42,387 nt of DNA from the NCBI GenBank assembly GCA_022773025.1, contig JALEZF010000074.1, forward strand, positions 1-42,387, in the 5' to 3' direction. This DNA comes from Clostridium sp. (GTDB taxonomy: Bacteria > Bacillota > Clostridia > Clostridiales > Clostridiaceae). Positions 17,204 to 27,653 of the stretch are shown here, piece by piece. The translations under genes and the position numbers were made by a program. The first letter of the stretch is position 1. Each line of letters starts with the position of its first letter. The notes below the pieces were generated by a model that saw only the letters and a program-made list of their open reading frames with translations, had not been told where the DNA came from and ran no database searches.

Positions 17204-17243
17204 AAAATTCCCCATGCATCAAAATATATGCATGGGGAATTTT
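17204..17243. terminator. Bidirectional terminator between lexA and the YnbB-type gene
   Basis: A perfect 16-bp stem (AAAATTCCCCATGCAT with its complement) and 8-base loop; T-rich tails on both strands. The flanking genes converge. Confidence 0.92.
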
Positions 17244-17293
17244 GTTTTTATATTCCTTTAAAATAGTCGTATCACTATAGTATAAAAGCTATA

Positions 17294-18574
17294 TTATTTT
17301 AAAATCTTAGATAAAGCTATGAGTATCCCTATTTTTGCGTGATCAAATGTAAGTCCACCTTGAAGGTAAGCTATAAATGGTTCTCTTATAGGAGCGTCAG
17401 CAGAAAGTTCTATGGATGAACCTTGAATAAAAGCACCAGCTGCCATTATAACCTCATCGGCATAGCCTGGCATAGCCCATGGCTCACACTCAACAAAGGA
17501 ATCTATAGGGGATCCCTTTTGGATGCCCTTACAGAAATTAATTAGATTTTCTTTGTTTCCGAATTTTATCGCTTGAATTATATCGCTTCTCTTATCTGTG
17601 TATTTTGGAAGAACTTCAAATCCTGCAAGCTCCATTATTCTAGAACATAGTATTGCGCCTTTTACCGCCTCCATAGCTACATGGGGAGCTAAAAATAAAC
17701 CTTGGAAAAGAGTTCTCATAACTCCAAAAGTGGAGCCACACTCCCCTCCTATTCCAGGAATGGTCAATCTATAAGCAGCTTGATCTACGTATTCTTTTTT
17801 TCCAGCTATATATCCTCCTGTTGGAGCTATACCGCCTCCAATATTCTTTATAAGTGACCCTGCAACTAAATCTGCTCCCACATCTGTAGGCTCTTTTGTA
17901 TCGATAAATTCACCGTAGCAGTTATCTACAAATACTATTACATCAGGTCTTATGCTTTTCACAAAAGAAATAGCTTCAGAAAGCTTATCTATTGTAAAGG
18001 ATTTTCTCCATCCATATCCAGTAGAACGTTGGATGTGAACTAATTTTATAGTTTTATCAGAAGAAAGAACTTCTTTTATAGTATGGAAATCAAAGCCGTC
18101 GTTTATAAGGTCTATTTTTTTATAATTTACTCCATACTCCATCAATGAACCTATGTTCTTTTCTCCGCTGATACCTATAATGCTATGTAATGTATCATAA
18201 GGAAGTCCTCCAATAGAAAGCATAGTGTCATTGGGTCTTAGGTTTCCAAATAAAGCTGCGCCTATAGCGTGGGTACCATTTACAAAGTGTGGTCTAACAA
18301 GAGCGCTTTCACAGTTGAATACTCTAGCATAAACTTTGTCTAAAGACTCACGGCCTATGTCATCATAGCCATAACCTGATGAATTAGTGAAATGAGTATC
18401 ACTTATACGTTCTTCTTGAAATGCACTAAGAACTTTCATTTGATTATACTCTCTTATCTCATCATAAATTGAAAATTGAGGCTCTACGTCTTTTATAGCC
18501 TCCTTATATAAATCAAAAACTCTTTGATTTATATTGTACTTTTTTAAAAATAACTCTTTTGTTACATCTAACAT
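17294..18574 (-). CDS. Methionine gamma-lyase family / YnbB-type PLP protein
   Basis: A 426-residue fold-type I pyridoxal-phosphate enzyme of the family once called aluminium resistance protein (YnbB). Family features are FNCESALVRPHFVNGTHAIG, the LSIGGLPYDTLHSIIG segment and the probable PLP lysine Lys243 in GSLIKNIGGGIAPTGGY. The reaction of this subfamily is not settled; C-S lyase activity is suggested by homology only. The ribosome site GGAGG lies 11 bases before the ATG. It is downstream of hfq on the same strand, with a terminator between. Confidence 0.85.
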   Translation of the reverse strand: MLDVTKELFLKKYNINQRVFDLYKEAIKDVEPQFSIYDEIREYNQMKVLSAFQEERISDTHFTNSSGYGYDDIGRESLDKVYARVFNCESALVRPHFVNGTHAIGAALFGNLRPNDTMLSIGGLPYDTLHSIIGISGEKNIGSLMEYGVNYKKIDLINDGFDFHTIKEVLSSDKTIKLVHIQRSTGYGWRKSFTIDKLSEAISFVKSIRPDVIVFVDNCYGEFIDTKEPTDVGADLVAGSLIKNIGGGIAPTGGYIAGKKEYVDQAAYRLTIPGIGGECGSTFGVMRTLFQGLFLAPHVAMEAVKGAILCSRIMELAGFEVLPKYTDKRSDIIQAIKFGNKENLINFCKGIQKGSPIDSFVECEPWAMPGYADEVIMAAGAFIQGSSIELSADAPIREPFIAYLQGGLTFDHAKIGILIALSKILK

Positions 18575-18604
18575 ATGTATTTAAACCTCCATTTTAAAAG
18601 ATAT

Positions 18605-18637
18605 CACATAAAAAAGAATAGGTACGCAACCTATTCT
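18605..18637 (-). terminator. Terminator after hfq
   Basis: On the minus strand a 9-bp stem (AGAATAGGT with ACCTATTCT), 5-base loop, then T6. It closes the miaB-mutS-mutL-miaA-hfq block. Confidence 0.85.
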
Positions 18638-18645
18638 ATTAAATA

Positions 18646-18891
18646 CTATTTTTCATTTTCATGATTGTTATTATTGAATAGTATTGGCTTTCCTGGGGTT
18701 ATTGTACTTATAGCATGCTTATATACTAACATTTGCTTTCCGTCCGTTTCTAATACAACTATGTAGCTATCAAATCCTTTTACGAACCCCTTTAATTGAA
18801 AACTGTTAGTTAAATGTATAATAACAGGTATTCTGTTTTTTCTAGCACCATTTAAAAATATATCTTGTAAATTATTGGCTGACTTATTCAT
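18646..18891 (-). CDS. hfq: RNA chaperone Hfq
   Basis: An 81-residue Sm-like RNA chaperone that forms hexamers and assists small RNA-mRNA pairing. Sm1 is seen as [28 protein letters not shown] and Sm2 as the typical YKHAIST motif. The C-terminal tail is short and Asn-rich ([10 protein letters not shown]). The start is the third in-frame ATG (18891), because GGAGGG lies 6 bases before it and overlaps the earlier ATGs. It follows miaA on the same strand, as in many bacteria. Confidence 0.96.
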   Translation of the reverse strand: MNKSANNLQDIFLNGARKNRIPVIIHLTNSFQLKGFVKGFDSYIVVLETDGKQMLVYKHAISTITPGKPILFNNNNHENEK

Positions 18892-18932
18892 AAACATCCC
18901 TCCACACACAACTGCTTTATTATATTATAACG

Positions 18933-19865
18933 CTATATACTATTTATGTCACTTAATATTTTATTTACTATATCATCATGACACATGGTGTCTTTGTCTA
19001 AATATTTAACCCTGCTGTCTTTTCTAAACCAAGTGAGCTGCCTTTTAGCATAATTTCGGCTTCCTTGCTTTATCATATCTTTAGCCTCTTCTAAAGATAT
19101 TTCCCCCTCTAAGTAATGTAAAAGTTCTTTGTAACCTATTCCGTTCATAGATTGCATCTCAGCACTGTAACCTAGGTCTTTTAATTTTTGTACTTCCTCT
19201 AAAAGACCTTCTTCAAACATTATATCTACTCTTTTGTTTATTCTGTCATAAAGTTCCCCTCTATCCATAGTAAGCACGTAATAATATACATCATAAGGTA
19301 CATCATATTTCTTTTCTCCTATGTTGTATTCACTGAATGGCTTTCCTGTGATTTTAAACACCTCTAGAGCTCTTATAACACGTTTTAAGTTGTTATAATG
19401 AATATTTCTAGCACTGACAATATCAACCTCTTCTAAAAGCTTATGAACGTGATTCTTGCCTTTTTCTTTGGCCAGTTTTTCTAAATACTCTCTATATTCA
19501 TCATCTTTGTTTCCATCAGTAAAGGAAAGGTTACATATTATAGAGTCTATATATAATCCAGTTCCTCCTACTAGCATTGGAAGCTTCCCTCTTGATTTTA
19601 TATCATCTATCAATTTAGAAGCACCTTCTTTAAAGTCTGCTACAGTAAAACTCTCATCAGGATCTATTATGTCTATCATATGATGGGGTATTCCGTCCAT
19701 TTCCTTGCTTGTAATCTTAGCAGAACCTATATCCATATACTTATATATCTGCATAGAATCACAAGAGATTATCTCGCCATTAAGCTTATGGGCAAGCTCT
19801 ATAGATAAGCTTGTTTTTCCTACTGCAGTAGGACCGCTCAAAACTAAAATTTTGTTGTCTGTCAT
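18933..19865 (-). CDS. miaA: tRNA dimethylallyltransferase
   Basis: Transfers a dimethylallyl group to N6 of A37 in tRNAs that read codons starting with U; MiaB, encoded upstream in the same block, then methylthiolates the product. The protein has 310 residues with the P-loop [10 protein letters not shown] at residues 11-20, the [15 protein letters not shown] segment and a C-terminal [13 protein letters not shown] motif, all typical. The AGGAGG site lies inside the 8-base gap to mutL, so the two genes are closely coupled. Confidence 0.97.
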   Translation of the reverse strand: MTDNKILVLSGPTAVGKTSLSIELAHKLNGEIISCDSMQIYKYMDIGSAKITSKEMDGIPHHMIDIIDPDESFTVADFKEGASKLIDDIKSRGKLPMLVGGTGLYIDSIICNLSFTDGNKDDEYREYLEKLAKEKGKNHVHKLLEEVDIVSARNIHYNNLKRVIRALEVFKITGKPFSEYNIGEKKYDVPYDVYYYVLTMDRGELYDRINKRVDIMFEEGLLEEVQKLKDLGYSAEMQSMNGIGYKELLHYLEGEISLEEAKDMIKQGSRNYAKRQLTWFRKDSRVKYLDKDTMCHDDIVNKILSDINSI

Positions 19866-19873
19866 ATATCCTC

Positions 19874-21805
19874 CTATTGAATCCTTTTAAATCTTTTTTC
19901 TATCTCATATAAAGTGAATTTTATAATTGTAGGTCTTCCATGAGGACAAGTGTAAGGATCCTCCATGTATTTAACTTCATCTATGAGATGCTTCATCTCA
20001 TCTATTGTGAGCTCTTCGTTGGCTTTTACTGCTTTTTTGCATGACATCTGTGCTATCTTGTTATACTTTACGTCCTCTGCACTTCCGCTTCCTAGGTTTT
20101 TTATATCATTTAATATAGCTACAAAGAAATCTTTCAAATCAGCTTTTCCTAAGATATAGGGACATTCTTTTATGTTTAATGTGTTGTCACCAAATATCTC
20201 AATATTAAACCCCGAGTTTTTAAATATATCTTTGTTCTCCAAATAGAAAGCAAAATCCTCATGGCTTAATTCAAGCACAAGAGGTATTAAAAGAGGCTGG
20301 CTTAGTATAGTTCTATTCTTAATTTCTTTTTTATACCTTTCAAATAGCATTTTTTCATGAGCAGCATGCTGGTCTATGAGATATAATTCCCTATTATATT
20401 CTCCTATTATGTAAGTCCTATTAAATTGACCTATTATTTTTATAGGAGGCAATTTAGGAACCAATTTAATATCCTCTATAGTAGAACTATCGGATTTAAG
20501 ATCAGCAGGAATCTCTACTTTTGAGTAGTTATCTTGATTTTTGTTTAAATCAGCATCTGAGCCATATGAAATTATATTTTTTTCTTTAAAAACAGTATCC
20601 TTTGAGGTGTTTTCTTCCTTTAACTTTAAAGGATACTCATCCTTATTATCTAAAGTGGCTCCATTTACTTCTTTTGAAGAATTCTCATAAATTCCTCTCT
20701 CATTAGATAGTACAGGTTCACTTATTAAGATGTCTTTTGATAAATAGGATAGATTTTCGTAACTATCATCCTTTGTTGAAGTTTCTTTTTCTTCTGGAAG
20801 CATAAAAGAATCCTCTAAGGCCCTACGAAGAGCGCTATGAACCGCGTCAAATATGAGTTTAAAAATCTTTCTTTCATCCGAAAATTTAACTTCTGATTTT
20901 GTAGGATGTATATTAACATCTATAAGTTCAGGATATATATCTAAAAATAGCACAAAGAACGGGAATTTGTTTATTGGTAGAAATGATTTAAATGCATTTT
21001 CAACGGCTGTTATAATAAACCTATTTTTAATAAACCTTTTATTTACAAAGATGCTTTGATGACTCCTGCTTCCTCTACTTATAGCTTCGTTACCTATATA
21101 TCCATATACTGAAGCTTCATCTATATGACCTTCAAAATAAATCAGGTTATCCATTATATCCTTATCATAAACAGCTCTAATACAGTCAGTTATGTTACCT
21201 GTTCCATATGTCCTTAAAACTTTTTTCCCGTTATTATAAAAGGTTATTGCTATGTCTTTATTTGAAAGGGCAATTTTGTTTACGATGTCACTTATTATAG
21301 CACTTTCTCTTGAGGTGCTCTTTAAGAATTTCTTACGAGCAGGTACATTAAAGAAGAGGTCACGAACTTCTATAATCGTTCCTTTATTAGATCCAGTATC
21401 GTTAATTTCCGATATGGTACCTCCATCTACTATAATTTCTCTTCCATAATCAAAGTCTTCTGTTCTACTTGTAAGCTTAGTGTGAGAAACTGCTGCAATA
21501 CTAGCTAGAGCTTCCCCTCTAAATCCCATGGTTGTTATATTAAATAAATCCCCTGCCCCTTTTATTTTGCTTGTAGCATGAGGTAGAAACGCCTTATCTA
21601 TGTCCTGAGGATGTATTCCTATACCATCATCAATAATTCGTATAAGAGCCTCTCCGCCATCTTTAATTTCAATGGTTATATTTTTAGCTTCAGCATCTAT
21701 GCTGTTTTCTAAAAGCTCTTTTACAACAGAAGAAGGTCTTTCAACCACTTCTCCTGCTGCTATTTTATTTGATGTGTCTATATCAAGAAGATTTATTCGT
21801 TTCAA
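19874..21805 (-). CDS. mutL: DNA mismatch repair protein MutL
   Basis: A 643-residue mismatch-repair ATPase and endonuclease. The N-terminal GHKL ATPase has [17 protein letters not shown] and [17 protein letters not shown] variable acidic linker covers about 335-450. The C-terminal domain carries the metal-binding nicking motif [12 protein letters not shown] near residues 477-488 and CPHGRPT near the end, so this is the endonuclease-active MutL class found in bacteria without MutH. It starts 11 bases after the end of mutS. Confidence 0.97.
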   Translation of the reverse strand: MKRINLLDIDTSNKIAAGEVVERPSSVVKELLENSIDAEAKNITIEIKDGGEALIRIIDDGIGIHPQDIDKAFLPHATSKIKGAGDLFNITTMGFRGEALASIAAVSHTKLTSRTEDFDYGREIIVDGGTISEINDTGSNKGTIIEVRDLFFNVPARKKFLKSTSRESAIISDIVNKIALSNKDIAITFYNNGKKVLRTYGTGNITDCIRAVYDKDIMDNLIYFEGHIDEASVYGYIGNEAISRGSRSHQSIFVNKRFIKNRFIITAVENAFKSFLPINKFPFFVLFLDIYPELIDVNIHPTKSEVKFSDERKIFKLIFDAVHSALRRALEDSFMLPEEKETSTKDDSYENLSYLSKDILISEPVLSNERGIYENSSKEVNGATLDNKDEYPLKLKEENTSKDTVFKEKNIISYGSDADLNKNQDNYSKVEIPADLKSDSSTIEDIKLVPKLPPIKIIGQFNRTYIIGEYNRELYLIDQHAAHEKMLFERYKKEIKNRTILSQPLLIPLVLELSHEDFAFYLENKDIFKNSGFNIEIFGDNTLNIKECPYILGKADLKDFFVAILNDIKNLGSGSAEDVKYNKIAQMSCKKAVKANEELTIDEMKHLIDEVKYMEDPYTCPHGRPTIIKFTLYEIEKRFKRIQ

Positions 21806-21816
21806 AATCTATCACC

Positions 21817-24486
21817 CTAACGTAATTTTTTAGCTTTCTTTATGATTTCATAAAATGAATTCATAGCTTCAAGAGGAGTCATAGACATTATATCTATTTC
21901 TCCTAGATCTTTAAGAAATGTATCTTTTTCTATGTCTTTAAAAGATAACTGGATCTCGCTATTTTTACTTTTATTGTTTTTATTAGAAGGCTTCTTCTCC
22001 TCAATGACATTTTCCTTTACCTCATCTATAGTAACTGCTACATTTTTTTCATAAGAATCAGATATCTTTGAACCATGATTAGAGGTGTTTTCATCTTCTA
22101 GTGACTTCAAAATAGTTTTTGCTCTTTCTACTACTTCTTTAGGAAGTCCAGCAAGCTTTGCAACCTCTATACCATAGGACTGGTCTGCCCCACCCTCTAC
22201 TATTTTTCTTAAAAAGATAATACTGTTATTAAGTTCTTTTACAGCTACAGAGTAATTCTTTACTCCATGAATCTTTCCTTCTAAGGCTGTAAGCTCATGA
22301 TAATGGGTAGCAAATAGAGTTTTACATCTTAAATTTTTAGTATTGCATATATACTCTATAACTGACCAGGCAATGCTTAATCCATCATAAGTACTTGTTC
22401 CGCGTCCTACCTCATCTAAAAGCACTAAGCTTTTATTTGTTGCATTTCTTAATATGTTGGACACTTCCCACATCTCCACCATGAAGGTACTCTTACCACC
22501 AGACAAGTCATCAGAAGCTCCTATTCTAGTGAATATCTTGTCGCATATAGATATATTTGCTTCTTTTGCAGGTACAAAGGATCCTATTTGAGCCATTATA
22601 GTTATTAGAGCTACCTGTCTCATATAAGTGGACTTACCGGCCATATTAGGTCCAGTAATTATTAAAAGCTCATTATCACTACAGTTTAACTTAGTATTGT
22701 TGCTTACAAAAGTTCCGCTGTCAATGACCTTCTCCACTACAGGATGACGTCCTTCTACAATAGTTAATTCATCGCCATCATTTATTATAGGTTTTACAAA
22801 GTTATTTTCTAATGCTATTCTACTGAAGTTAGCTAAAGTATCAAGTTCTCCTAATATCCTAGCACTAACCTGCATTCTTCCTATATGTTTTTCTATGTCG
22901 TCTCTTATAGAAAGGAATAGTTCGTATTCTAGGGAGCATAGCTTTTCCTCTGCCCCTAAGATTTTACTCTCCATTTCCTTTAAATCTTCTGTAATAAATC
23001 TTTCTGCATTAGCCAAAGTCTGCTTTCTTATATAACGTCCTTGGGGAATAGAACTGTAGTTCGCTCTGCTTATTTCTATATAATATCCGAATACTTTATT
23101 ATACCCTACCTTTAAGGACTTGATTCCAGTAACTTCTCTTTCTGTATTTTCTAAAGAAGCTATCCATTGTTTTCCGTGGAACTTGGCATCTCTATATTCA
23201 TCAACATATTTATTAAAGCCGTCTTTTATTATGTTCCCCTCTTTTAAAGTTATAGCTGGATTAGAACAGATGGATTCACCAATAAGACTTGCTATGTCTT
23301 TTAATTCATCCAGATTATCGTACATATCCTTAAGAAGAGGAGATTTAAAGTTCTTTAGAATTTCCTTTATAGGAGGAATATTCTCTATTGAATTCTTAAG
23401 TGTTAAAAGTTCTTTTGCATTAACATTTTTTGAAGATATCTTACCAACTAATCTCTCTATATCGTATATCTGTTTTAAGGCATCTTCTAACTTCTCACAC
23501 TCACTAAGATTTTCAAGGATCTCCTCCACACCGTCTAGTCTCTTTTCAATATCATTTTTGTTTATAAGAGGTTGGTCTATCCAGCGTCTTAGAGTTCTGC
23601 TACCCATAGCTGTAGAGCATTTATCCATTACCCAAAGAAGACTTCCTTTTTTGCCTTTATCTCTTATATTTTCTGTAAGCTCTAAATTTCTTCTAGAGTT
23701 TATATCTATAGTCATTGTATCTTTTATATTGTAAAGTTCTATGGCATTTATATTAGTAAGTGATACTTTTTGTGTTTCAAATATATACTGAAGGATTCCG
23801 TTTACACATTTCAATGACACTGGATGAAGATTTGACATATCACTGCCAAAGCAAGATTCTATCATATCATGATTTATCTCTTCAAAATAATTTAAACTTC
23901 TCTCTGTAAGAACTGCACTAGCACCTGATTCTAAAGAGTCTATAATAGCTTTAGAGGATGGAGTACATAATATTTCTGTAGGTTTAAATTTAGAGATTTC
24001 ATCATTTATTATGGAAAGTTCATCTCTAAAATAAGTATTATAAAATTCCCCTGTTGATATATCAACAAAGCTTAAAGAGATAAATCCATCCTCATCATAA
24101 ATAGTCATTATAAAATTATTTTTATTTTCATCTATAAAACTGTCATCGCTAAAGGTTCCTGGTGTTATTATCTTTATTACATCTCTTTTAACTATGCCTT
24201 TTGCAAGGGCAGGGTCTTCAACTTGTTCACAAATAGCAACCTTATAGCCCTTTGAAATAAGTCTTCCTATATACCCCTTAGCTGCATGATGAGGTATTCC
24301 GCACATAGGCGCCCTCTCTTCCATACCGCAGTCCTTACCTGTAAGTACTAGTTCTAACTCCTTAGAGGCTATTTCTGCATCTTTAAAGAACATTTCATAA
24401 AAGTCACCAAGCCTAAAGAACAATATACAATCTTCATGATTCATTTTTATCTGCATGTACTGCTCCATCATTGGAGTCAATTTCAT
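21817..24486 (-). CDS. mutS: DNA mismatch repair protein MutS
   Basis: An 889-residue mismatch-recognition ATPase. The mismatch-contacting F-x-E motif is in RLGDFYEMF near residues 28-33. Domains II-IV follow, then the ATPase with Walker [10 protein letters not shown] near residue 612 and the [12 protein letters not shown] Walker B/signature region, and a C-terminal helix-turn-helix. A charged stretch near 800-845 is a species-variable insert. The AAGGAGG site is right before the ATG. A terminator-like hairpin separates it from miaB, so it may need partial read-through or its own promoter. Confidence 0.97.
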   Translation of the reverse strand: MKLTPMMEQYMQIKMNHEDCILFFRLGDFYEMFFKDAEIASKELELVLTGKDCGMEERAPMCGIPHHAAKGYIGRLISKGYKVAICEQVEDPALAKGIVKRDVIKIITPGTFSDDSFIDENKNNFIMTIYDEDGFISLSFVDISTGEFYNTYFRDELSIINDEISKFKPTEILCTPSSKAIIDSLESGASAVLTERSLNYFEEINHDMIESCFGSDMSNLHPVSLKCVNGILQYIFETQKVSLTNINAIELYNIKDTMTIDINSRRNLELTENIRDKGKKGSLLWVMDKCSTAMGSRTLRRWIDQPLINKNDIEKRLDGVEEILENLSECEKLEDALKQIYDIERLVGKISSKNVNAKELLTLKNSIENIPPIKEILKNFKSPLLKDMYDNLDELKDIASLIGESICSNPAITLKEGNIIKDGFNKYVDEYRDAKFHGKQWIASLENTEREVTGIKSLKVGYNKVFGYYIEISRANYSSIPQGRYIRKQTLANAERFITEDLKEMESKILGAEEKLCSLEYELFLSIRDDIEKHIGRMQVSARILGELDTLANFSRIALENNFVKPIINDGDELTIVEGRHPVVEKVIDSGTFVSNNTKLNCSDNELLIITGPNMAGKSTYMRQVALITIMAQIGSFVPAKEANISICDKIFTRIGASDDLSGGKSTFMVEMWEVSNILRNATNKSLVLLDEVGRGTSTYDGLSIAWSVIEYICNTKNLRCKTLFATHYHELTALEGKIHGVKNYSVAVKELNNSIIFLRKIVEGGADQSYGIEVAKLAGLPKEVVERAKTILKSLEDENTSNHGSKISDSYEKNVAVTIDEVKENVIEEKKPSNKNNKSKNSEIQLSFKDIEKDTFLKDLGEIDIMSMTPLEAMNSFYEIIKKAKKLR

Positions 24487-24515
24487 AATAGTTACCTCCT
24501 TAAAGCATTAATGTA

Positions 24516-24543
24516 GAAAAAGCCCTTAAAAAATTTAAGAGCT
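24516..24543 (-). terminator. Terminator or attenuator between miaB and mutS
   Basis: On the minus strand a 10-bp stem (AGCTCTTAAA with TTTAAGGGCT, one T-G pair), loop TTT, then TTTTT. It lies eight bases after the miaB stop and 30 before the mutS start. Confidence 0.7.
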
Positions 24544-24550
24544 GATTTTC

Positions 24551-25912
24551 TTATAATACTTCTTCTCCTTTTAAAGAAAATGAAGAGGCTTTTGTAATCT
24601 TTACATTTACAAGCTTTCCTATGCTGTTTTTAGAACCTGTAAAGTTTACAAGCTTACCAGTCCTAGTTCTTCCCATAAGCTTTGTATCATCATTCTTGCT
24701 TATACCTTCCACTAATACCTCTACGCATTTTCCCTCGTACTCTAAGTTCTTTTTAGCACATATTTCATTAACAGATTCAATAAGTCTATTGAAACGTTCA
24801 TGCTTAACGGTATCATCTACTTGATTAAGCATCATATCTGCTGGAGTGTATTTTCTTCTTGAATAGATGAAAGTGAATGCTGAATCATACTCAACTTTTT
24901 TCACCATATCTAATGTTCCTTCAAAATCTTCTTCACTTTCTCCTGGGAATCCCACTATTATATCTGTAGTTATAGCTACTCCTGGTATTTCTCTTTTTAT
25001 CTTCTCTATTATTGATAGATATTTTTCTCTATCATAATGTCTATTCATCTTGTTTAATATATCATCTGATCCGCTTTGTACTGGAAGGTGTATTTGCTCA
25101 CATACCTTATCGCAGTCTCTTATAGCATATATAACATCATCAGATAAATCCTTAGGGTGAGATGTCATAAATCTTATTCTCTCAAGACCTTCAATTTCAT
25201 TTATTCTTCTTAGAAGTTTTGCAAAGTCAATTTCCGTGTCTAGTCCTTTTCCATAAGAATTTACGTTTTGTCCTAAAAGAGTTATTTCCTTATATCCATT
25301 AGCTACAAGGTCTTTTATCTCATTTTCAATATCTTCTGGCTTTCTGCTTCTCTCTCTTCCTCTAACGTAAGGAACGATGCAATATGTACAGAAGTTGTTG
25401 CATCCATACATTATAGTTACAAATGCTTTTATGGAACTTTCTCTATCAAGAGGAAGACCCTCAACAATTTCTGTTTCTTCATTGTATATCTCGCAGACAG
25501 CTTTTCCTTCTTGTTTAACTCTATTTAAATACTCTGGGAATTTGTAAGCATTATGAGTACCAAAAATCATATCTACAAAAGGAAATTTTTCCATTATTTC
25601 TTCAGCCATTCCCTTTTGCTGCATCATACATCCACATACACCTATTATAAGATCAGGTCTCTTTTTCTTTAATCCCTTTAAAGCACCTAGATTACCAAAA
25701 ACTTTTAGTTCTGCGTTTTCTCTTACGCAGCAAGTATTAAATATTATTATGGAAGCATCCTCTTTATTTTCTGCTTTAGAATATCCCATAGTTCTTAGCA
25801 TACCAGAAATTTTCTCTGAATCTTCTTCATTCATTTGGCAACCAAAGGTGGAAATGAAGAAACTCTCTTTTTTATTTAAATTATCAGTAATTATTTCATT
25901 ATTATCTATCAT
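24551..25912 (-). CDS. miaB: tRNA-2-methylthio-N6-dimethylallyladenosine synthase
   Basis: A radical-SAM methylthiotransferase that finishes ms2i6A37 in tRNA, acting after MiaA. The protein has 453 residues. The N-terminal cluster cysteines are in [20 protein letters not shown] and [10 protein letters not shown]; the radical-SAM motif is CNNFCTYC; the TRAM domain is at the C-terminus. The start was moved from a longer frame to ATG 25912 because GGAGGAAGTT precedes it and the upstream residues look like translated non-coding DNA. A TATAAT on the minus strand at 25951-25946 may be its -10, with no clear -35. Confidence 0.95.
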   Translation of the reverse strand: MIDNNEIITDNLNKKESFFISTFGCQMNEEDSEKISGMLRTMGYSKAENKEDASIIIFNTCCVRENAELKVFGNLGALKGLKKKRPDLIIGVCGCMMQQKGMAEEIMEKFPFVDMIFGTHNAYKFPEYLNRVKQEGKAVCEIYNEETEIVEGLPLDRESSIKAFVTIMYGCNNFCTYCIVPYVRGRERSRKPEDIENEIKDLVANGYKEITLLGQNVNSYGKGLDTEIDFAKLLRRINEIEGLERIRFMTSHPKDLSDDVIYAIRDCDKVCEQIHLPVQSGSDDILNKMNRHYDREKYLSIIEKIKREIPGVAITTDIIVGFPGESEEDFEGTLDMVKKVEYDSAFTFIYSRRKYTPADMMLNQVDDTVKHERFNRLIESVNEICAKKNLEYEGKCVEVLVEGISKNDDTKLMGRTRTGKLVNFTGSKNSIGKLVNVKITKASSFSLKGEEVL

Positions 25913-26146
25913 AACTTCCTCCAAATTTCTTTTAATTTCTTTAGTATTATAACATAACAAGATGTATAAAATAAAGACTAGGGTTTTTTTGTAATTTATC
26001 GTCATATAATTTGAGGACCACTATAAATAATTTATTCATACATTGTGGCTCTAAACAAATATAGCGCTTTATTGATAAACTCTTTATAAGATAATATATG
26101 TATTATTATATTTATATGAAATATCGCTATTTATTAATAAAATATT

Positions 26147-26176
26147 CTCCTTTAGGTAAAACTACTTCTAAAGGAG
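26147..26176 (+). promoter_or_regulatory. Hairpin that encloses the ribosome site of the 56-residue ORF
   Basis: CTCCTTTAG (26147-26155) and CTAAAGGAG (26168-26176) form a perfect 9-bp stem with a 12-base loop. The 3' arm is the AAAGGAG ribosome site. There is no T-run after it, so it is not a terminator. The upstream 26006-26146 is AT-rich; I see no clear promoter in it, only an isolated TATAAT at 26005-26010. Confidence 0.6.
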
Positions 26177-26185
26177 TGATGATAC

Positions 26186-26356
26186 ATGTATGATGCAAAA
26201 AAATGTCCAAAAGATAATTTAAATGAAGTTACAAAATTTAGTTCAATAATTGATCGCGGTTTTTTTAATGATACTTCATGTAATTTAGTTCATAGTAAAA
26301 CCTGCTATGTTCCAAAAGAAACTATTATAAGTGAATTTAATAATAGTTTGAAGTAA
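26186..26356 (+). CDS. Hypothetical 56-residue protein
   Basis: A small ORF with an excellent ribosome site (AAAGGAG, 9 bases before the ATG) in the gap between miaB and the aminotransferase gene. The translation starts MYDAKKCPKDNLNEVTKF, is soluble and polar, and has three cysteines (Cys7, Cys32, Cys40); no membrane helix, no family I recognise. It reads in the same direction as the aminotransferase gene, which begins 44 bases after its stop, so the two may be co-transcribed. Codon use is like its neighbours (AT-rich third positions). Confidence 0.6.
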   Translation: MYDAKKCPKDNLNEVTKFSSIIDRGFFNDTSCNLVHSKTCYVPKETIISEFNNSLK

Positions 26357-26379
26357 TTTTGAAGTGATTTTGAAGTGAT
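26347..26379 (+). repeat. Three tandem copies of an 11-bp repeat
   Basis: TTTGAAGTAAT followed by two identical TTTGAAGTGAT units, end to end. The first copy contains the stop codon of the 56-residue ORF; the array ends 12 bases before AAGGAGG of the aminotransferase gene region. The spacing is about one helical turn. Confidence 0.85.
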
Positions 26380-26400
26380 TTTTTAAGGAGGAGCGTAAAA

Positions 26401-27597
26401 ATGAATTTATCAAAACGAAGTAATAATATGCAGTTTTCTCCAATACGTAAATTGGTACCTTTTGCAGAGGAAGCAAAAAAGCATGGCAAAAAAGTTTATC
26501 CATTAAATATAGGTCAGCCCGACATAGAAACACCTAGAGAATTTTTCAAAGGAATTCAGACCTATGATAAAAAAGTTTTAAAATACTCTGCTTCCCTAGG
26601 TGATAGAAAGCTTATAGAGAGTTTTGTTAATTATTATAAAGAATGGGATATAGAATTAGAAAAGAGTGAAATTCTTATAACCTGCGGGGGAAGTGAAGCC
26701 TTATTATTTGCATTAATGACTATCTGCGATATAGGAGATGAGATTTTGATTCCTGAACCTTTTTATACAAATTATAATACCTTTGCAGATATCTGCGGTG
26801 TCAAGATAACATCCATAGTTACAAGGCCTGAAAATGGATTTCACCTTCCTTCTAAAGAAGAAATAGAGGATGCAATAACTCCAAAGACAAGGGCAATCTT
26901 AATGTCTAATCCAAGCAATCCTACTGGTGTAGTGTACACTGCTGAAGAAATAAAAATCCTAGGAGACATAGCTGTAGAAAATGACATTTTTATAATTGCA
27001 GATGAGGTTTACAGAGAATTCGTCTATGACAACTGTGAGTATACATCTACCATGACTCTTAAAAATGCTTGGAATAATATAATTCTCATTGATAGTGTTT
27101 CAAAAAGATATAGTGCTTGTGGTGCGCGTATAGGGGTTTTAGCCTCTAAGAATAAGGATGTAATAACTCAATGCACTAAACTTTGCCAAGCACGATTATC
27201 TGTGTCAAGCGTAGACCAAATTGGGGCGGCTAATTTAATCAATACCCCTAAAAGTTACTTTCAAAAGGTCAATGAAAAGTATGCTAAAAGAAGGGACATC
27301 CTTTATTCAGCTTTAAAAGCCATTCCTGGAGTTATATGCGAAAAACCAGCAGGTGCATTTTATATAGTGGCCAAGCTCCCTATTAAAAATTGTGAGCACT
27401 TTGCAAAATGGCTTCTTACGGACTATTCTTATAAAAATGAAACTGTATTTTTAACACCAGCCAAGGATTTTTACATCACAGAAGGCCTTGGAAAAGACCA
27501 GGTTAGAATATCCTATTGTATAAATGGTGAAGAGCTTAAGGCAGCTGGACATATACTCAATAAGGCTTTAAATGATTATAAAAAATTATATGAATAA
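26401..27597 (+). CDS. Class I/II pyridoxal phosphate aminotransferase
   Basis: A 398-residue fold-type I aminotransferase, probably for aspartate or aromatic amino acids. PLP-site residues are visible: Asn173 (NPSNPTG), Asp201 and Tyr204 (ADEVYREF), Lys235 (DSVSKRYS) and Arg243 (GARIG). The C-terminal substrate-carboxylate arginine is likely in QVRISYC. The substrate cannot be decided by eye. The ribosome site AAGGAGGAG precedes the ATG. It follows the 56-residue ORF and the 11-bp repeats and ends in a strong bidirectional terminator. Confidence 0.88.
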   Translation: MNLSKRSNNMQFSPIRKLVPFAEEAKKHGKKVYPLNIGQPDIETPREFFKGIQTYDKKVLKYSASLGDRKLIESFVNYYKEWDIELEKSEILITCGGSEALLFALMTICDIGDEILIPEPFYTNYNTFADICGVKITSIVTRPENGFHLPSKEEIEDAITPKTRAILMSNPSNPTGVVYTAEEIKILGDIAVENDIFIIADEVYREFVYDNCEYTSTMTLKNAWNNIILIDSVSKRYSACGARIGVLASKNKDVITQCTKLCQARLSVSSVDQIGAANLINTPKSYFQKVNEKYAKRRDILYSALKAIPGVICEKPAGAFYIVAKLPIKNCEHFAKWLLTDYSYKNETVFLTPAKDFYITEGLGKDQVRISYCINGEELKAAGHILNKALNDYKKLYE

Positions 27598-27653
27598 GGA
27601 ACTTTTTCTATCTAGGACGGTTAATCACCTAGATAGGAAAAGTTCCTTTTTAT
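27596..27653. terminator. Bidirectional terminator between the aminotransferase and GNAT genes
   Basis: A 21-bp stem with one T-G pair (27596-27616 with 27628-27648) and an 11-base loop, then TTTTTATTA on the plus side. The 3' arm encodes the last residues (KELFLSR) of the minus-strand GNAT gene, whose stop lies in the loop. Confidence 0.9.

Noticed and set aside
26037-26044. CATACATT, a match to the sigma-E -10, upstream of the 56-residue ORF
   Set aside because: No acceptable -35 at 14-15 bases upstream.
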